Positions 7,250 to 15,406 of a DNA stretch of 26,963 nucleotides are shown here, one piece after another. The stretch is from contig PWNO01000142.1 of assembly GCA_003557765.1 (NCBI GenBank), positions 1 through 26,963 on the forward strand, read 5' to 3'. The position numbers and the translations under genes were made by a program. Under the pieces are notes generated by a model. The model saw only the letters and a program-made list of their open reading frames with translations. It was not told the origin of the DNA and made no database searches. Positions within the stretch are counted from its first letter, which is position 1, and every line of letters begins with the position of its first letter. Origin of the DNA: Bacteroidales bacterium. Its GTDB lineage: Bacteria > Bacteroidota > Bacteroidia > Bacteroidales > UBA7960.

Positions 7250-9190
7250 CTAAAACTGCCATCCCAGCATGTTAAAGAAGTAAAGCTGCCAGATGGTGAG
7301 GATGAAAACCAGCGTGGTCAGGCTGTAGAATATCCGGCTGAGATTCTTTGTCTGTGGTTGTTTCCAGACATATACATTGGTGGCTATCATCATGATGATA
7401 AATGGAATAGCAGCCAATGGGAAAAACAGGGCGATGCGTATTTCACGGGGAATACCAAAAATGATCTCTTCGCCTCCTGCAGCCGTAATTACCAGGAGGT
7501 AAAACAACAGCATGAAGAGTGATGTGATCCACGCCACTGTTTTGGAAAAGACAGGCAGTGGCTTGCGCGTTCTTGGTTTTTTGTCATATAGTCGTCGAGC
7601 TAAATAGAGCCACGGCCATACAATGATGATGTAAAGGATGCAGATCAGCGTCATTGTCAAAATCAATGTGTGCAGACCTGTATGATATTGCCATCCAGGA
7701 CGTTCTCCGGCCATTATGGGAAAATCGCTCATATATAACCGTTGTGCCTTTTTGCCATGGAGGCGGTCAAAACCCACCAGGGTGTTTTTTTCAGGGATCC
7801 AGAATGTGGTGCTGTCAATGGCAGGAATAAGATAGCTGTTGCCATAAAAGTCCGTATACAAGAGTTTATTGTCTTTTACCTTCACTTCCAACCGGTTGGT
7901 GAGGCCAATCACTTTGAGAATGTCTGAATGAGGACGGCGGTTTGACAGGTAGGAGCCGGAAAAGCCCTCAAGATAATCCTTGTCCAGTGTGATCGTGGGC
8001 GGAGCTTCTTCCTGATTGGGATAAAACCTCTTGATGAAGTGCTTCACCACCTGGTTGTAGGCGAGTCCTGCGTCATTTCCACTGAAGGATATAAAAAGCC
8101 CTGTGTCGTATTCGGGAAACAGCGCCAATTGCGAATGGAAAAGGAAGGTATTTCCGCCATGACCAATGACGCGTACATGTTGCGGACTGATGTCCATAAA
8201 TCCGTGAAGTGCGGGGTTTATCCCTTTCGCATGGGTTAGCACCGGCGTTTTCATGATCGAAAAGGTGAGGGAATCCATGATGCTGATGGTATCCCTGCGC
8301 CCGTGGTTCAGCAGGGCTTCCATGAAAATGGCCATGTCTGCGGCAGTGGTGCTTGCACCACCGGCTCCGGTCATCGGTACAATTTCAAAACCTTCTTCCC
8401 GGAAAGCGCCGTCGCGGAAAGCATAGCCAGTGGCCATCCGGGGTGCCAGACGCCTTGGCAAAGGTTGGCTGAAGGTCGAGCCCTCCATCCCCAAAGGGTC
8501 AAAAATGTGTCGATCGGCATATGTCTCAAAGGGCAGCCCGGTGACCTTTTCCACCAGGTATTGTGCCAGTCCGCTCCCGTGATTGCTGTAAGCAGCTATC
8601 TCAAGTGGCGGGTTCACGCGCCTGGGCATTTGCTCTTTCAGGATCTCCTGTAATGATGGGATCTCATCCTCCTCACGCATGAACAGCTTCAGCAAGACAT
8701 CCTCGAAGCCTGGAGTGTGCGAAAGCAGGCTGCGTAAGGTAACAGGCTCTTCGTAGGTGTCCGGAACCTTGATTGTCTCAAGGTAATCATTCACATCCCT
8801 GTCCAGATCGAGGTTCCCTTTTTCTACTTGCTGTAAGACGGCAATCCAGGTGAACAGCTTGGAAACAGAACCTATCCGGAACAGGGTCTTCTCAGGATCC
8901 ACCTTCACGCTGTCGGCTATGTTTGCATAGCCATAGCCGCGCTGAAACAAAAGCTCACCATCCTGAATGATGCTTACCATGGCACCCGCAGCCCGGTGAT
9001 CATCCATCGTGGCAGATATGAGCCCATCCATGAAAGCAGCCAGCTCAAGGCTGTCTCTCAAAGACGGGATTATAAATTCGGGTTCAGGTTCAGCCCCATG
9101 GGATTGCAGTGCTCCGGGCATTGCCAGTAACACATTAAGCAATAAGATAAATCCCAATGGGATAAATTTGTTTGGAAGGCTTGAGTTCAT
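7250..9190 (-). CDS. Serine hydrolase (class C beta-lactamase family) with C-terminal membrane domain
   Basis: The 646-aa protein has a signal peptide or anchor (residues 8-24) and a beta-lactamase/esterase/DD-peptidase-type domain at about 50-390. The catalytic motifs are S108-V-S-K111 (SxxK), Y201-S-N203 (YxN) and H344-G-G (in place of KTG). A linker of about 400-495 resembles the C-terminal beta domain of many family members. Four hydrophobic segments follow at about 507-530, 551-572, 586-606 and 618-640, so the enzyme domain is tethered to the inner membrane and faces the periplasm. Likely activity is hydrolysis of a peptide, amide or ester substrate; family sequence alone does not say which, and antibiotic resistance should not be inferred. 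It is flanked on both sides by heptamer repeats. Confidence 0.87.
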   Translation of the reverse strand: MNSSLPNKFIPLGFILLLNVLLAMPGALQSHGAEPEPEFIIPSLRDSLELAAFMDGLISATMDDHRAAGAMVSIIQDGELLFQRGYGYANIADSVKVDPEKTLFRIGSVSKLFTWIAVLQQVEKGNLDLDRDVNDYLETIKVPDTYEEPVTLRSLLSHTPGFEDVLLKLFMREEDEIPSLQEILKEQMPRRVNPPLEIAAYSNHGSGLAQYLVEKVTGLPFETYADRHIFDPLGMEGSTFSQPLPRRLAPRMATGYAFRDGAFREEGFEIVPMTGAGGASTTAADMAIFMEALLNHGRRDTISIMDSLTFSIMKTPVLTHAKGINPALHGFMDISPQHVRVIGHGGNTFLFHSQLALFPEYDTGLFISFSGNDAGLAYNQVVKHFIKRFYPNQEEAPPTITLDKDYLEGFSGSYLSNRRPHSDILKVIGLTNRLEVKVKDNKLLYTDFYGNSYLIPAIDSTTFWIPEKNTLVGFDRLHGKKAQRLYMSDFPIMAGERPGWQYHTGLHTLILTMTLICILYIIIVWPWLYLARRLYDKKPRTRKPLPVFSKTVAWITSLFMLLFYLLVITAAGGEEIIFGIPREIRIALFFPLAAIPFIIMMIATNVYVWKQPQTKNLSRIFYSLTTLVFILTIWQLYFFNMLGWQF

Positions 9191-9240
9191 CTGTGAGTAT
9201 TTTTGTAACTGGTTGGTTATCTTGTGTTTTCAAGAGGACT

Positions 9241-9306
9241 GCTATTGGCTCTTGGCTTTTGGCTTTTGGCTTTCTTGCCAACAGCCAACAGCTAATAGCC
9301 AAAAGC
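9241..9306. repeat. Heptamer repeat, locus 2: head-to-head palindrome
   Basis: Four GCTNTTG units plus a decayed fifth (9241-9275) are followed by four units of the same family in inverted orientation (9279-9306). The two arms can pair over about 30 bp, with mismatches almost only at the variable heptamer position 4, giving a long hairpin with a loop of roughly 6 to 8 nt. It begins 2 bp after the stop codon of the Bfd-like gene on the minus strand, so it may act as that transcript's 3' hairpin. Confidence 0.88.
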
Positions 9307-9308
9307 CA

Positions 9309-9503
9309 TTATAGTGAAACCTTGCCGTTGATTGCCTCAAGGATCAGGAAAATTTCATCCACACAAGCTCCACAAACGGTGCCAGCTGTGGTTTCGTTGC
9401 CAACCTCTTCAATGGTTTTAAGCTTCTTGTTCCGTATGGCATCTTCAATCTCCTGCCGGGCAATCTCGTTGCAGGTACAGATGATTTCGTCCTTGTTGCT
9501 CAT
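9309..9503 (-). CDS. Bfd-like [2Fe-2S] ferredoxin-type protein
   Basis: This 64-aa protein has the arrangement of a bacterioferritin-associated ferredoxin (BFD-like [2Fe-2S] domain): C9-x-C11 in IICTCNE near the N-terminus and C44-x-x-C47 in VCGAC, with a short helical region between and after them. The four cysteines are expected to hold a [2Fe-2S] cluster. Bfd proteins donate electrons to bacterioferritin so that stored iron is released as Fe2+. Here the gene is divergent from an FtnA-type ferritin 318 bp away, so a role in iron mobilisation from that ferritin is a reasonable inference but is not shown. The same domain also occurs inside nitrite reductases and NifU-like proteins, but this one stands alone. 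The ATG at 9503 gives a complete domain; no strong ribosome site is visible. Confidence 0.85.
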   Translation of the reverse strand: MSNKDEIICTCNEIARQEIEDAIRNKKLKTIEEVGNETTAGTVCGACVDEIFLILEAINGKVSL

Positions 9504-9542
9504 AATGTGTTCGCATTAAATGATATCAAGATGTCTGTTTTG

Positions 9543-9577
9543 GCTGTTGGCTATTGGCTGTTAGCTTTTGGCTATTG
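9543..9577. repeat. Heptamer tandem repeat, locus 3 (GCTNTTR, 5 units)
   Basis: Five exact GCTNTTR units in register (GCTGTTG, GCTATTG, GCTGTTA, GCTTTTG, GCTATTG) lie 39 bp upstream of the Bfd-like start codon. They have the same orientation as locus 1 and as the left arm of locus 2. Confidence 0.93.
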
Positions 9578-9614
9578 GGCAACTTCAAATATCTAAGCCA
9601 TTCTCCACATGAAG

Positions 9615-9662
9615 CTCAATCTCAACCTTAACCTCAACCTTAATCTCAATCTTAACCTTAAA
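9615..9662. repeat. Hexamer tandem repeat (CTYAAY, 8 units)
   Basis: Eight 6-bp units in register: seven fit CTYAAY exactly (Y varies between C and T at positions 3 and 6), and the last is CTTAAA. The array lies 37 bp beyond heptamer locus 3 and 159 bp upstream of the ferritin start. Confidence 0.92.
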
Positions 9663-9821
9663 AAACACGTTAAAGTTATGTATTTTTCTTTAGTCAGGCA
9701 TCTTTAATAGCCTGCAATTTTTATTATTCAGGCAATATTTTCTTTTGTGAAACACTAAACAAATCCATATTCTGCTTGTTTCGATTTATGTAACGCTATT
9801 AACTCTCAAAAACGAAAGATT

Positions 9822-10313
9822 ATGCTATCAACAAAAATGTTACACATCCTGAATGATCAGGTTGCCAAAGAAGTTTATGCATCGCATTTGTACCTGGCCA
9901 TGGCCTCATGGGCTGAGAATGAAGGGCTTGCAGGAATTGCTGAATGGTTTTATGCCCAATCGGAAGAAGAGCGTGAGCACATGATGAAATTCATCCGCTA
10001 CATCAATGAACGTGGTGGTCATGCTGAGGTTCCCCTGGTGGAAAAGCCCCCAAAAGATTTTCCCGGTGTGAAAGAAGCATTTGATGCGGCTTTGGACCAC
10101 GAGAAAATGGTTTCCGGTGCAATTAACGACATTGCGGCACTGGCTTTTGATGAGAAAGACTTTGCCACGCACAACTGGATCCAGTGGTTCATTGAAGAGC
10201 AGCGTGAAGAGGAAGATTCCGTACAAGGCATTATTGACAAGCTGGAGTTGCTTGGCAAACATGGCTTATATGTGTTTGATCGCGATATCATGTCTATGCG
10301 CGGCGATCACTGA
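9822..10313 (+). CDS. ftnA: Ferritin (FtnA type)
   Basis: This 163-aa non-haem ferritin stores iron as a ferric mineral inside a 24-subunit cage in the cytoplasm. The ferroxidase residues fall at the same numbers as in E. coli FtnA: E17, E50, H53, E94 and Q127, with E126, E129 and E130 for the third iron site. The four-helix bundle and short fifth helix are full length (FtnA about 165 aa). No methionine equivalent to the haem ligand of bacterioferritin is apparent, which supports ferritin rather than bacterioferritin. A complete intrinsic terminator follows at 10407-10435, so the gene is probably monocistronic. It is divergent from the Bfd-like gene, a likely electron donor for iron release. 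I found no exact promoter consensus in the AT-rich upstream DNA. Confidence 0.96.
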   Translation: MLSTKMLHILNDQVAKEVYASHLYLAMASWAENEGLAGIAEWFYAQSEEEREHMMKFIRYINERGGHAEVPLVEKPPKDFPGVKEAFDAALDHEKMVSGAINDIAALAFDEKDFATHNWIQWFIEEQREEEDSVQGIIDKLELLGKHGLYVFDRDIMSMRGDH

Positions 10314-10406
10314 TAATGGCAGTTCAGGTTATCGAAATAAGATGCATCAGTATGGCGTTGCTATTTTACTGATCTTCGATTAATAAAAGCAGGATTCAAC
10401 AAGCTT

Positions 10407-10435
10407 AAGCCGGAGTTTTTACTTCGGCTTTTTTT
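10407..10435 (+). terminator. Intrinsic terminator after ferritin
   Basis: AAGCCGGAGT (10407-10416) pairs with ACTTCGGCTT (10421-10430) with one mismatched position and a TTTT loop, and is followed directly by a run of T residues to 10435. It lies 94 bp after the ferritin stop codon and just before the tamB promoter region. Confidence 0.85.
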
Positions 10436-10459
10436 GTATCTTTAGATTTGTAAAGATAC
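10436..10459 (+). promoter_or_regulatory. Candidate tamB promoter with perfect 9-bp inverted repeat
   Basis: TAGATTTG (10443-10450) matches the Bacteroidota -7 consensus TAnnTTTG exactly, and TATCTTTA (10437-10444) is a 7/8 match. Both lie within a perfect inverted repeat, GTATCTTTA (10436-10444) and TAAAGATAC (10451-10459), separated by 6 bp. No good -33 TTTG is seen at the right distance; that region is occupied by the ferritin terminator. The palindrome could be an operator, or an RNA hairpin if transcription starts upstream. Confidence 0.5.
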
Positions 10460-10460
10460 G

Positions 10461-10508
10461 ATGTTGAAAAGAGACGAGGTTTTATTGAAAGCGGGAGAAC
10501 TGATATGA
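10461..10508 (+). CDS. Possible 15-aa leader peptide overlapping the tamB start
   Basis: ATG at 10461 opens a short frame, MLKRDEVLLKAGELI, whose TGA stop (10506-10508) overlaps the tamB ATG (10505-10507) in an ATGA arrangement. It could be a translated leader that couples to tamB, or a remnant or chance frame. It has no clear ribosome site of its own, and nothing else supports it. Confidence 0.2.
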   Translation: MLKRDEVLLKAGELI

Positions 10509-13500
10509 TTTTCATTCGCATACTACTCAGATGGATGTGGCGTGTCTTGTTGCTTTTGTTTGTTTTGATGCTGGCTATTGTCGTGGCATTGCAGTTTCCA
10601 GTTGTGCAAACCAGGCTGGCAGCCTATGTGACGGCTCAACTGTCGGCAAGGACCGGCACGGAGGTCTCTGTCAGCCGTGTGGGCATCCGGCTGCCAAGAT
10701 CGGTGAGTCTCAAAGAGGTGTTTGTCGAAGACATGCGGAAAGATACCTTACTGTATGCCGGTGAGCTGAATATCGACGTGCATCTTTGCGGCCTGCTTCG
10801 AAACCATGTCAAGATCAGGACCTTAAACCTGAGGGATGCCACGGTATACATGACACGCTTCAAACCCGATACGTTGTTCAATTATGACCAGCTGATACGT
10901 GCAATGGGCAATGACCCGGGTGCCATGGCGGTTGACGAATACGATTCGGCAATAACTGACTCGCATCTAATCGATGGCAATCACTTGGAGGCAGTGCCTT
11001 TGGCTGAGCCAACCGAACAGACACAGGATGTTTCAAACTGGACTTTTGACGTGGGTGCCTTGCGCCTCGATAACATCCGTTTTCGCTATGCCGACTATTT
11101 TTCGGGTCTCGATCTGCAGTTGCAGCTGAAGCACATCCATACTTCCGTAGATATTCTTGATTTGGTTGATGCCCGGTATGCATTACAAAAAACCCGGATT
11201 GCAGGCGGTCATGTACATTATCACGCCCGGGAAAGGGGCCTGCCACCACCGGAGCGGGATGATGAACCTGGAACACCCCCGGATGTCGCATTGGCAAAAC
11301 TTATACTTGAGCAGGTAGATTTTCTGTATACCCACGAAGGGGAAGCTGTCTTTGAAATTGCGATGGATCGCCTGTCGCTCACTCCGGGAGCCCTTAACCT
11401 CAGTGATATGCATTTTGCGGTAAGGGAGTTTTCGGCCGATATCCCGGTGACTGCCGCTGCAGGGATGCACTTTCATGATGTTCAGCTTAAAATTGCAGAT
11501 GCTTTCTATGGGCCGGATACGCTGAGTGCTGATATTAAGCACCTGACGCTATCCAAGGGTGATATGTTCCAGGTAAAACACCTTTCAGCATCATGGTATT
11601 CTGGCCGCCATACAATGGTCAGCAACCTGCAACTGGAAACCGGGGAGTCCCTTATTGATGCGGATGTCTTCGCAGGCCTGTCACTGCCTGGTAGCCCTGA
11701 CCTGAACGTGCATGTGCCCGTCGATGTGGATATCCGGAAAGCACGGATAGGTGGTGATGTAAGTAGACTTTTTCCTGAGCTTGACATGCTCTTTCCGGAT
11801 GATGAAGCACCACCCATTGAGATGGTGTTTCAGGCCAAAGGCCAGCTGGGTGCTTTGCGACTGGATACCCTATATCTCGCGATGGGTGAACGGCTTTCCA
11901 TTCATACAGCCGGGCACATCAGCGGATATCCGGACATGGAAAATATTGGTCTTGATTTGCCGGAAATACATGTTTCTGCCTATCCGCAGTACCTTATTGG
12001 TTACATTCCCGAAAAAAACCGGCCCCAAGGACTGACCCTGCCTCCTACATTAGAGATGAAAGCTGCGTTCACCGGCAGTTTGCAAAGTTTTGATTCGGAC
12101 CTGGAGCTCACTTCCCACTTTATATACGCCAATGCAGCCTTTTCTTACGAAGAAACAGAAAATAAGGAGGCCCCTGCATGGCAGGGAAACATGAAAATCA
12201 CCGGAAATCAACCACTGGCTTTCTTTGGCGAGGATGAGCTATTGCAAGATCTATCGGCGAATCTGCAGGCCAGCGGAAAGGGTTTTGACCCCAACCATAT
12301 GGACCTGGAGCTTGACTTGCATGTTGACTCCCTCAGGTTCAATGACTATACCTATCGCGCTCTTGTGGTGCATGTTAGCGGGGTGGAAGGTTTTTTTCAG
12401 ACAGCCATTGGCTATGAGGATGAACACCTCGTCTTAAACCTGGAAACGGATCTCTCCCTTGACGTCGAACAGCCAGTGTTTGCCCTAAACTGGAAGCTGG
12501 ACCACCTGAATGCCAATGCGCTGCAATTTACAGAGGAGATGATTGCCATCCAAACGCATCTCGAAGGTTCTTTTACCATGAAAAAACCTGACTTTCCTGA
12601 TGGGTGGCTATACGTACACGACACCTACGTGCTTCTGGACAGGGATGTTTATCACCTGGACAGCCTGCACCTCAATACCAATACCAACGATGCCTATTAT
12701 TTTGCGGAAATATTTGCCCCGATGCTTGAAGGGAGATACCAGGGAAGCATTTCGCCTGCAGCCATTCCCACAGCCCTTGCTGATCACGCCATGACCTACC
12801 TGGGAATGGAAAGGGACCCGGATGATGGATATATTTATGTGGATGACCCCGAAATGCCCGATCAACATTTTGAGTTTTCTCTTAGTATCCGCCCATCGCC
12901 CTACTTTCATGAGTTGTTATTTCCCCAGATCTCCTATTTCGAAACCATAAGCCTGCAAACCCGGTTTAATAGCACGGATCGCTTACTTGCCATGGAAGTT
13001 ATGATGCCGGAGATGACCTTTGCCGGTTGGCATATTAAGGATTTGTCCCTGGAGGCTGGTTCGGATGCCACGATGCTGGACTTTTCGTTCAGGATCCCGG
13101 AGCTCTCCAGTGATGCGTTGACCATTAAAGATTTCCATGCATTGGGTTCCTTTATGGATCAGGTACTGGACTATCGTCTGGCCTTTGCAGACATGCAGCG
13201 TCAACCCTGGCTTGATCTTGCAGGAAGCCTGAGACAGGAAGCGAACTATACCGAAATTAGTCTGGATACCGCGATCACGGTGAACAGGGAGCCCTGGCAG
13301 GTGGATCCCGGAAATTTCCTGAGAATTTTTGAACAGGAGATCCAGGCCCGTGATATGCGCATCCATCAACAGGACAAGGAGATTGCCATCAGCAGTGACG
13401 ATGGGAAAGGGGAGGCTTCTCCTTTGCGGCTGTACTTGCAGCAGATCGACGTCGGGAAGTTTGACCTTTTTGGAGGAGAAGCTTTCGCACAAGGAGTCAT

Positions 13501-15406
13501 TGACGGTTACCTTGTTATGTACGATCTTTTTGATGACCTGGCCTTTACTGCGGATCTGCAAGTGAACGAGCTTGGCTATGGCGGGGATGTCATCGGAGAT
13601 GTTGCGCTTCTTGTGTTTAGTCCTGTGCCCGGCTTTTACCAGGTGGATGCCTCAGTAAGCGGATACGGTAACCGGATCGACCTTACCGGCACCTATCACC
13701 AGGCAGATGAGGACTTCATGGATTTTGAACTGAAGCTGGAGAATCTGGAGCTGGCTGCTCTTGAAGCGTTGACTTTTGAACAACTATCGGAGATGGAAGG
13801 GCAGATATCCGGAGCTTTGCGCCTGACTGGGCCACCAGCAAAACCAGATATGGATGGCGTCGTTCATTTCGACCGTGTAGGCTTCCATGCAGCATTCCTG
13901 AATGCCAGGTATACCATACCCGAAGAAACCATATTGTTTGATCAACAACAAGTCCGGTTCAGCAGCTTCACCCTGCTCGACAGAAGTGAACGTCCTGCCA
14001 GCCTTGACGGCACCATCAGCATACATGACCTTTCGGACATATCTTTTGACTTGAGCCTTACCAGCTCTGATTTCCTGTTGCTGGATATCTCCCGTGACAT
14101 CAATGACCTGTTTTTCGGCCGATTGCTTATCGATACGGACCTCAGCATGACTGGCAACATGGCAAGGCCGGTAATCGAAGGCAGGTTGAAGCTGAATCAA
14201 GGATCTTCCTTTACCTTCATCCCACCACAATATATGCCTGAAGCCATTGGCGACGAAGGTGTGGTGGAATTCATGGCTGTCTATGAGGATGTGTTTACCG
14301 AATTGGCTTTGCGTCCGGAAGAAATAGAACCCATGCAGTCTGCCTTTCAAAACCTGGATGTCAGTGTGAATGTGGAGATTGATCCGTCTACCGATGTGCG
14401 GATTCTGATCGATGAAGTGGCCGGTGACATCCTGGAGATTCAGGGCGGGGGCCTGATCACCTATGGCGTCGATCCTGGCGGCCGGATCAGCTTGGCCGGA
14501 AGGTACGAAATCACCCGTGGTGCATACCAGATGACTTTTTATGATGTGATCAGGAGAAATTTTGATATCGTAAGCGGCAGTCATATCATCTGGACCGGGG
14601 ATCCCCTGGATGCCAGTGTAGATATCACGGCAAAATATACGGTACGTACATCATCCAGGGAGTTGATGGATTCCCATGGCCCCGCTGCAAGTCTGCATGA
14701 AAGCGCTTTTCGACAGATCTATCCCTTTGAGGTTTTTCTTAAGATGGAAGGGGATCTGATGGGCCCGGAGATCAGTTTTGAGGTGGGTTTGCCCCCTGAA
14801 CATCGCGGCGCCATGGAGGGGAGGCTGCAGGCAAGACTTAATGAGCTTAATGAGAGTGAGTCTGAGCTGAACAAACAGGTATTTGCGCTGCTTATCCTGG
14901 GAAACTTTATTCAGGATGACCCCATCGCGGCTGTCACGGCAGGCCCGGGAATCACCTCCACTGCAAGAAGCAGTGCCAGCCGGTTATTGTCGCAACAGCT
15001 TAACAGGCTGTCAGATAGGTATATCCGCGGTGTGGACATCAGTTTTGATCTGGAGTCTTATGAACAGGTGGAAGATGGCCAGATGGTAGGCAGGACAGAG
15101 TTGCAAATGGAAGTGTCACGCGATTTCCTTGATCAACGTTTGCGCATCACCGCAGGCGGACATCTTGAGCTTGAGGATGAAACCCGGCGACAGATCAATC
15201 CCGCCGATATGGCTGGAGACTTCTCTGTAGAATACCTGCTTGACCCGGATGGCCGGTTTACCCTGAAAGGATACAGGGAACGGAGATTCCAGGATGTATT
15301 TGATGGTGAGGTGATCGAAACAGGCATCTCCTTCATTTTCCGCCAGACATTTGATCATTTTGGAGAGCTGCTTAGGCGTAAGGAAGAAGAGGAGGAGGAA
15401 GAATGA
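10505..15406 (+). CDS. tamB: TamB, translocation and assembly module inner-membrane protein
   Basis: TamB is an AsmA-like, very long periplasmic protein anchored in the inner membrane that works with an Omp85-family partner in outer-membrane assembly and probably lipid transport. The 1633-aa product has one N-terminal membrane anchor (about residues 10-29), then the typical opening of the family (QTRLAAYVTAQLSARTGTEV). A long series of beta-strand repeats follows, ending in the conserved DUF490/TamB_C domain (about 1150-1620), with the element NKQVFALLILGNFI before the last strands. The tail is acidic (KEEEEEEE). GGGAG at 10493-10497 precedes the chosen ATG. Its stop codon overlaps the tamL start by 4 bp (ATGA), so the two proteins are almost certainly co-translated and act together. 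Confidence 0.93.
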   Translation: MIFIRILLRWMWRVLLLLFVLMLAIVVALQFPVVQTRLAAYVTAQLSARTGTEVSVSRVGIRLPRSVSLKEVFVEDMRKDTLLYAGELNIDVHLCGLLRNHVKIRTLNLRDATVYMTRFKPDTLFNYDQLIRAMGNDPGAMAVDEYDSAITDSHLIDGNHLEAVPLAEPTEQTQDVSNWTFDVGALRLDNIRFRYADYFSGLDLQLQLKHIHTSVDILDLVDARYALQKTRIAGGHVHYHARERGLPPPERDDEPGTPPDVALAKLILEQVDFLYTHEGEAVFEIAMDRLSLTPGALNLSDMHFAVREFSADIPVTAAAGMHFHDVQLKIADAFYGPDTLSADIKHLTLSKGDMFQVKHLSASWYSGRHTMVSNLQLETGESLIDADVFAGLSLPGSPDLNVHVPVDVDIRKARIGGDVSRLFPELDMLFPDDEAPPIEMVFQAKGQLGALRLDTLYLAMGERLSIHTAGHISGYPDMENIGLDLPEIHVSAYPQYLIGYIPEKNRPQGLTLPPTLEMKAAFTGSLQSFDSDLELTSHFIYANAAFSYEETENKEAPAWQGNMKITGNQPLAFFGEDELLQDLSANLQASGKGFDPNHMDLELDLHVDSLRFNDYTYRALVVHVSGVEGFFQTAIGYEDEHLVLNLETDLSLDVEQPVFALNWKLDHLNANALQFTEEMIAIQTHLEGSFTMKKPDFPDGWLYVHDTYVLLDRDVYHLDSLHLNTNTNDAYYFAEIFAPMLEGRYQGSISPAAIPTALADHAMTYLGMERDPDDGYIYVDDPEMPDQHFEFSLSIRPSPYFHELLFPQISYFETISLQTRFNSTDRLLAMEVMMPEMTFAGWHIKDLSLEAGSDATMLDFSFRIPELSSDALTIKDFHALGSFMDQVLDYRLAFADMQRQPWLDLAGSLRQEANYTEISLDTAITVNREPWQVDPGNFLRIFEQEIQARDMRIHQQDKEIAISSDDGKGEASPLRLYLQQIDVGKFDLFGGEAFAQGVIDGYLVMYDLFDDLAFTADLQVNELGYGGDVIGDVALLVFSPVPGFYQVDASVSGYGNRIDLTGTYHQADEDFMDFELKLENLELAALEALTFEQLSEMEGQISGALRLTGPPAKPDMDGVVHFDRVGFHAAFLNARYTIPEETILFDQQQVRFSSFTLLDRSERPASLDGTISIHDLSDISFDLSLTSSDFLLLDISRDINDLFFGRLLIDTDLSMTGNMARPVIEGRLKLNQGSSFTFIPPQYMPEAIGDEGVVEFMAVYEDVFTELALRPEEIEPMQSAFQNLDVSVNVEIDPSTDVRILIDEVAGDILEIQGGGLITYGVDPGGRISLAGRYEITRGAYQMTFYDVIRRNFDIVSGSHIIWTGDPLDASVDITAKYTVRTSSRELMDSHGPAASLHESAFRQIYPFEVFLKMEGDLMGPEISFEVGLPPEHRGAMEGRLQARLNELNESESELNKQVFALLILGNFIQDDPIAAVTAGPGITSTARSSASRLLSQQLNRLSDRYIRGVDISFDLESYEQVEDGQMVGRTELQMEVSRDFLDQRLRITAGGHLELEDETRRQINPADMAGDFSVEYLLDPDGRFTLKGYRERRFQDVFDGEVIETGISFIFRQTFDHFGELLRRKEEEEEEE

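Larger units (their letters stand above)
9504..9821. other. 318-bp divergent intergenic region between Bfd-like gene and ferritin
   Basis: The region holds, from left to right, the minus-strand leader of the Bfd-like gene, heptamer locus 3 (9543-9577), the hexamer array (9615-9662), and an AT-rich stretch of about 155 bp that should contain the ferritin promoter. In that stretch the words CAGGC and GCCTG recur around 9695-9735 and can form alternative small hairpins. I found no exact TAnnTTTG -7 element and no Fur-box-like 19-mer. Confidence 0.6.

Noticed and set aside
7103..9577. Repeat arrays considered as CRISPR or as phage attachment sites
   Set aside because: The units are 7 bp without unique spacers, no cas genes are present, and there is no integrase or tRNA nearby.
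13784..14584. A 266-codon open frame on the minus strand inside tamB
   Set aside because: tamB is continuous and family-like through this region; the antisense frame has no recognisable motif or signal.
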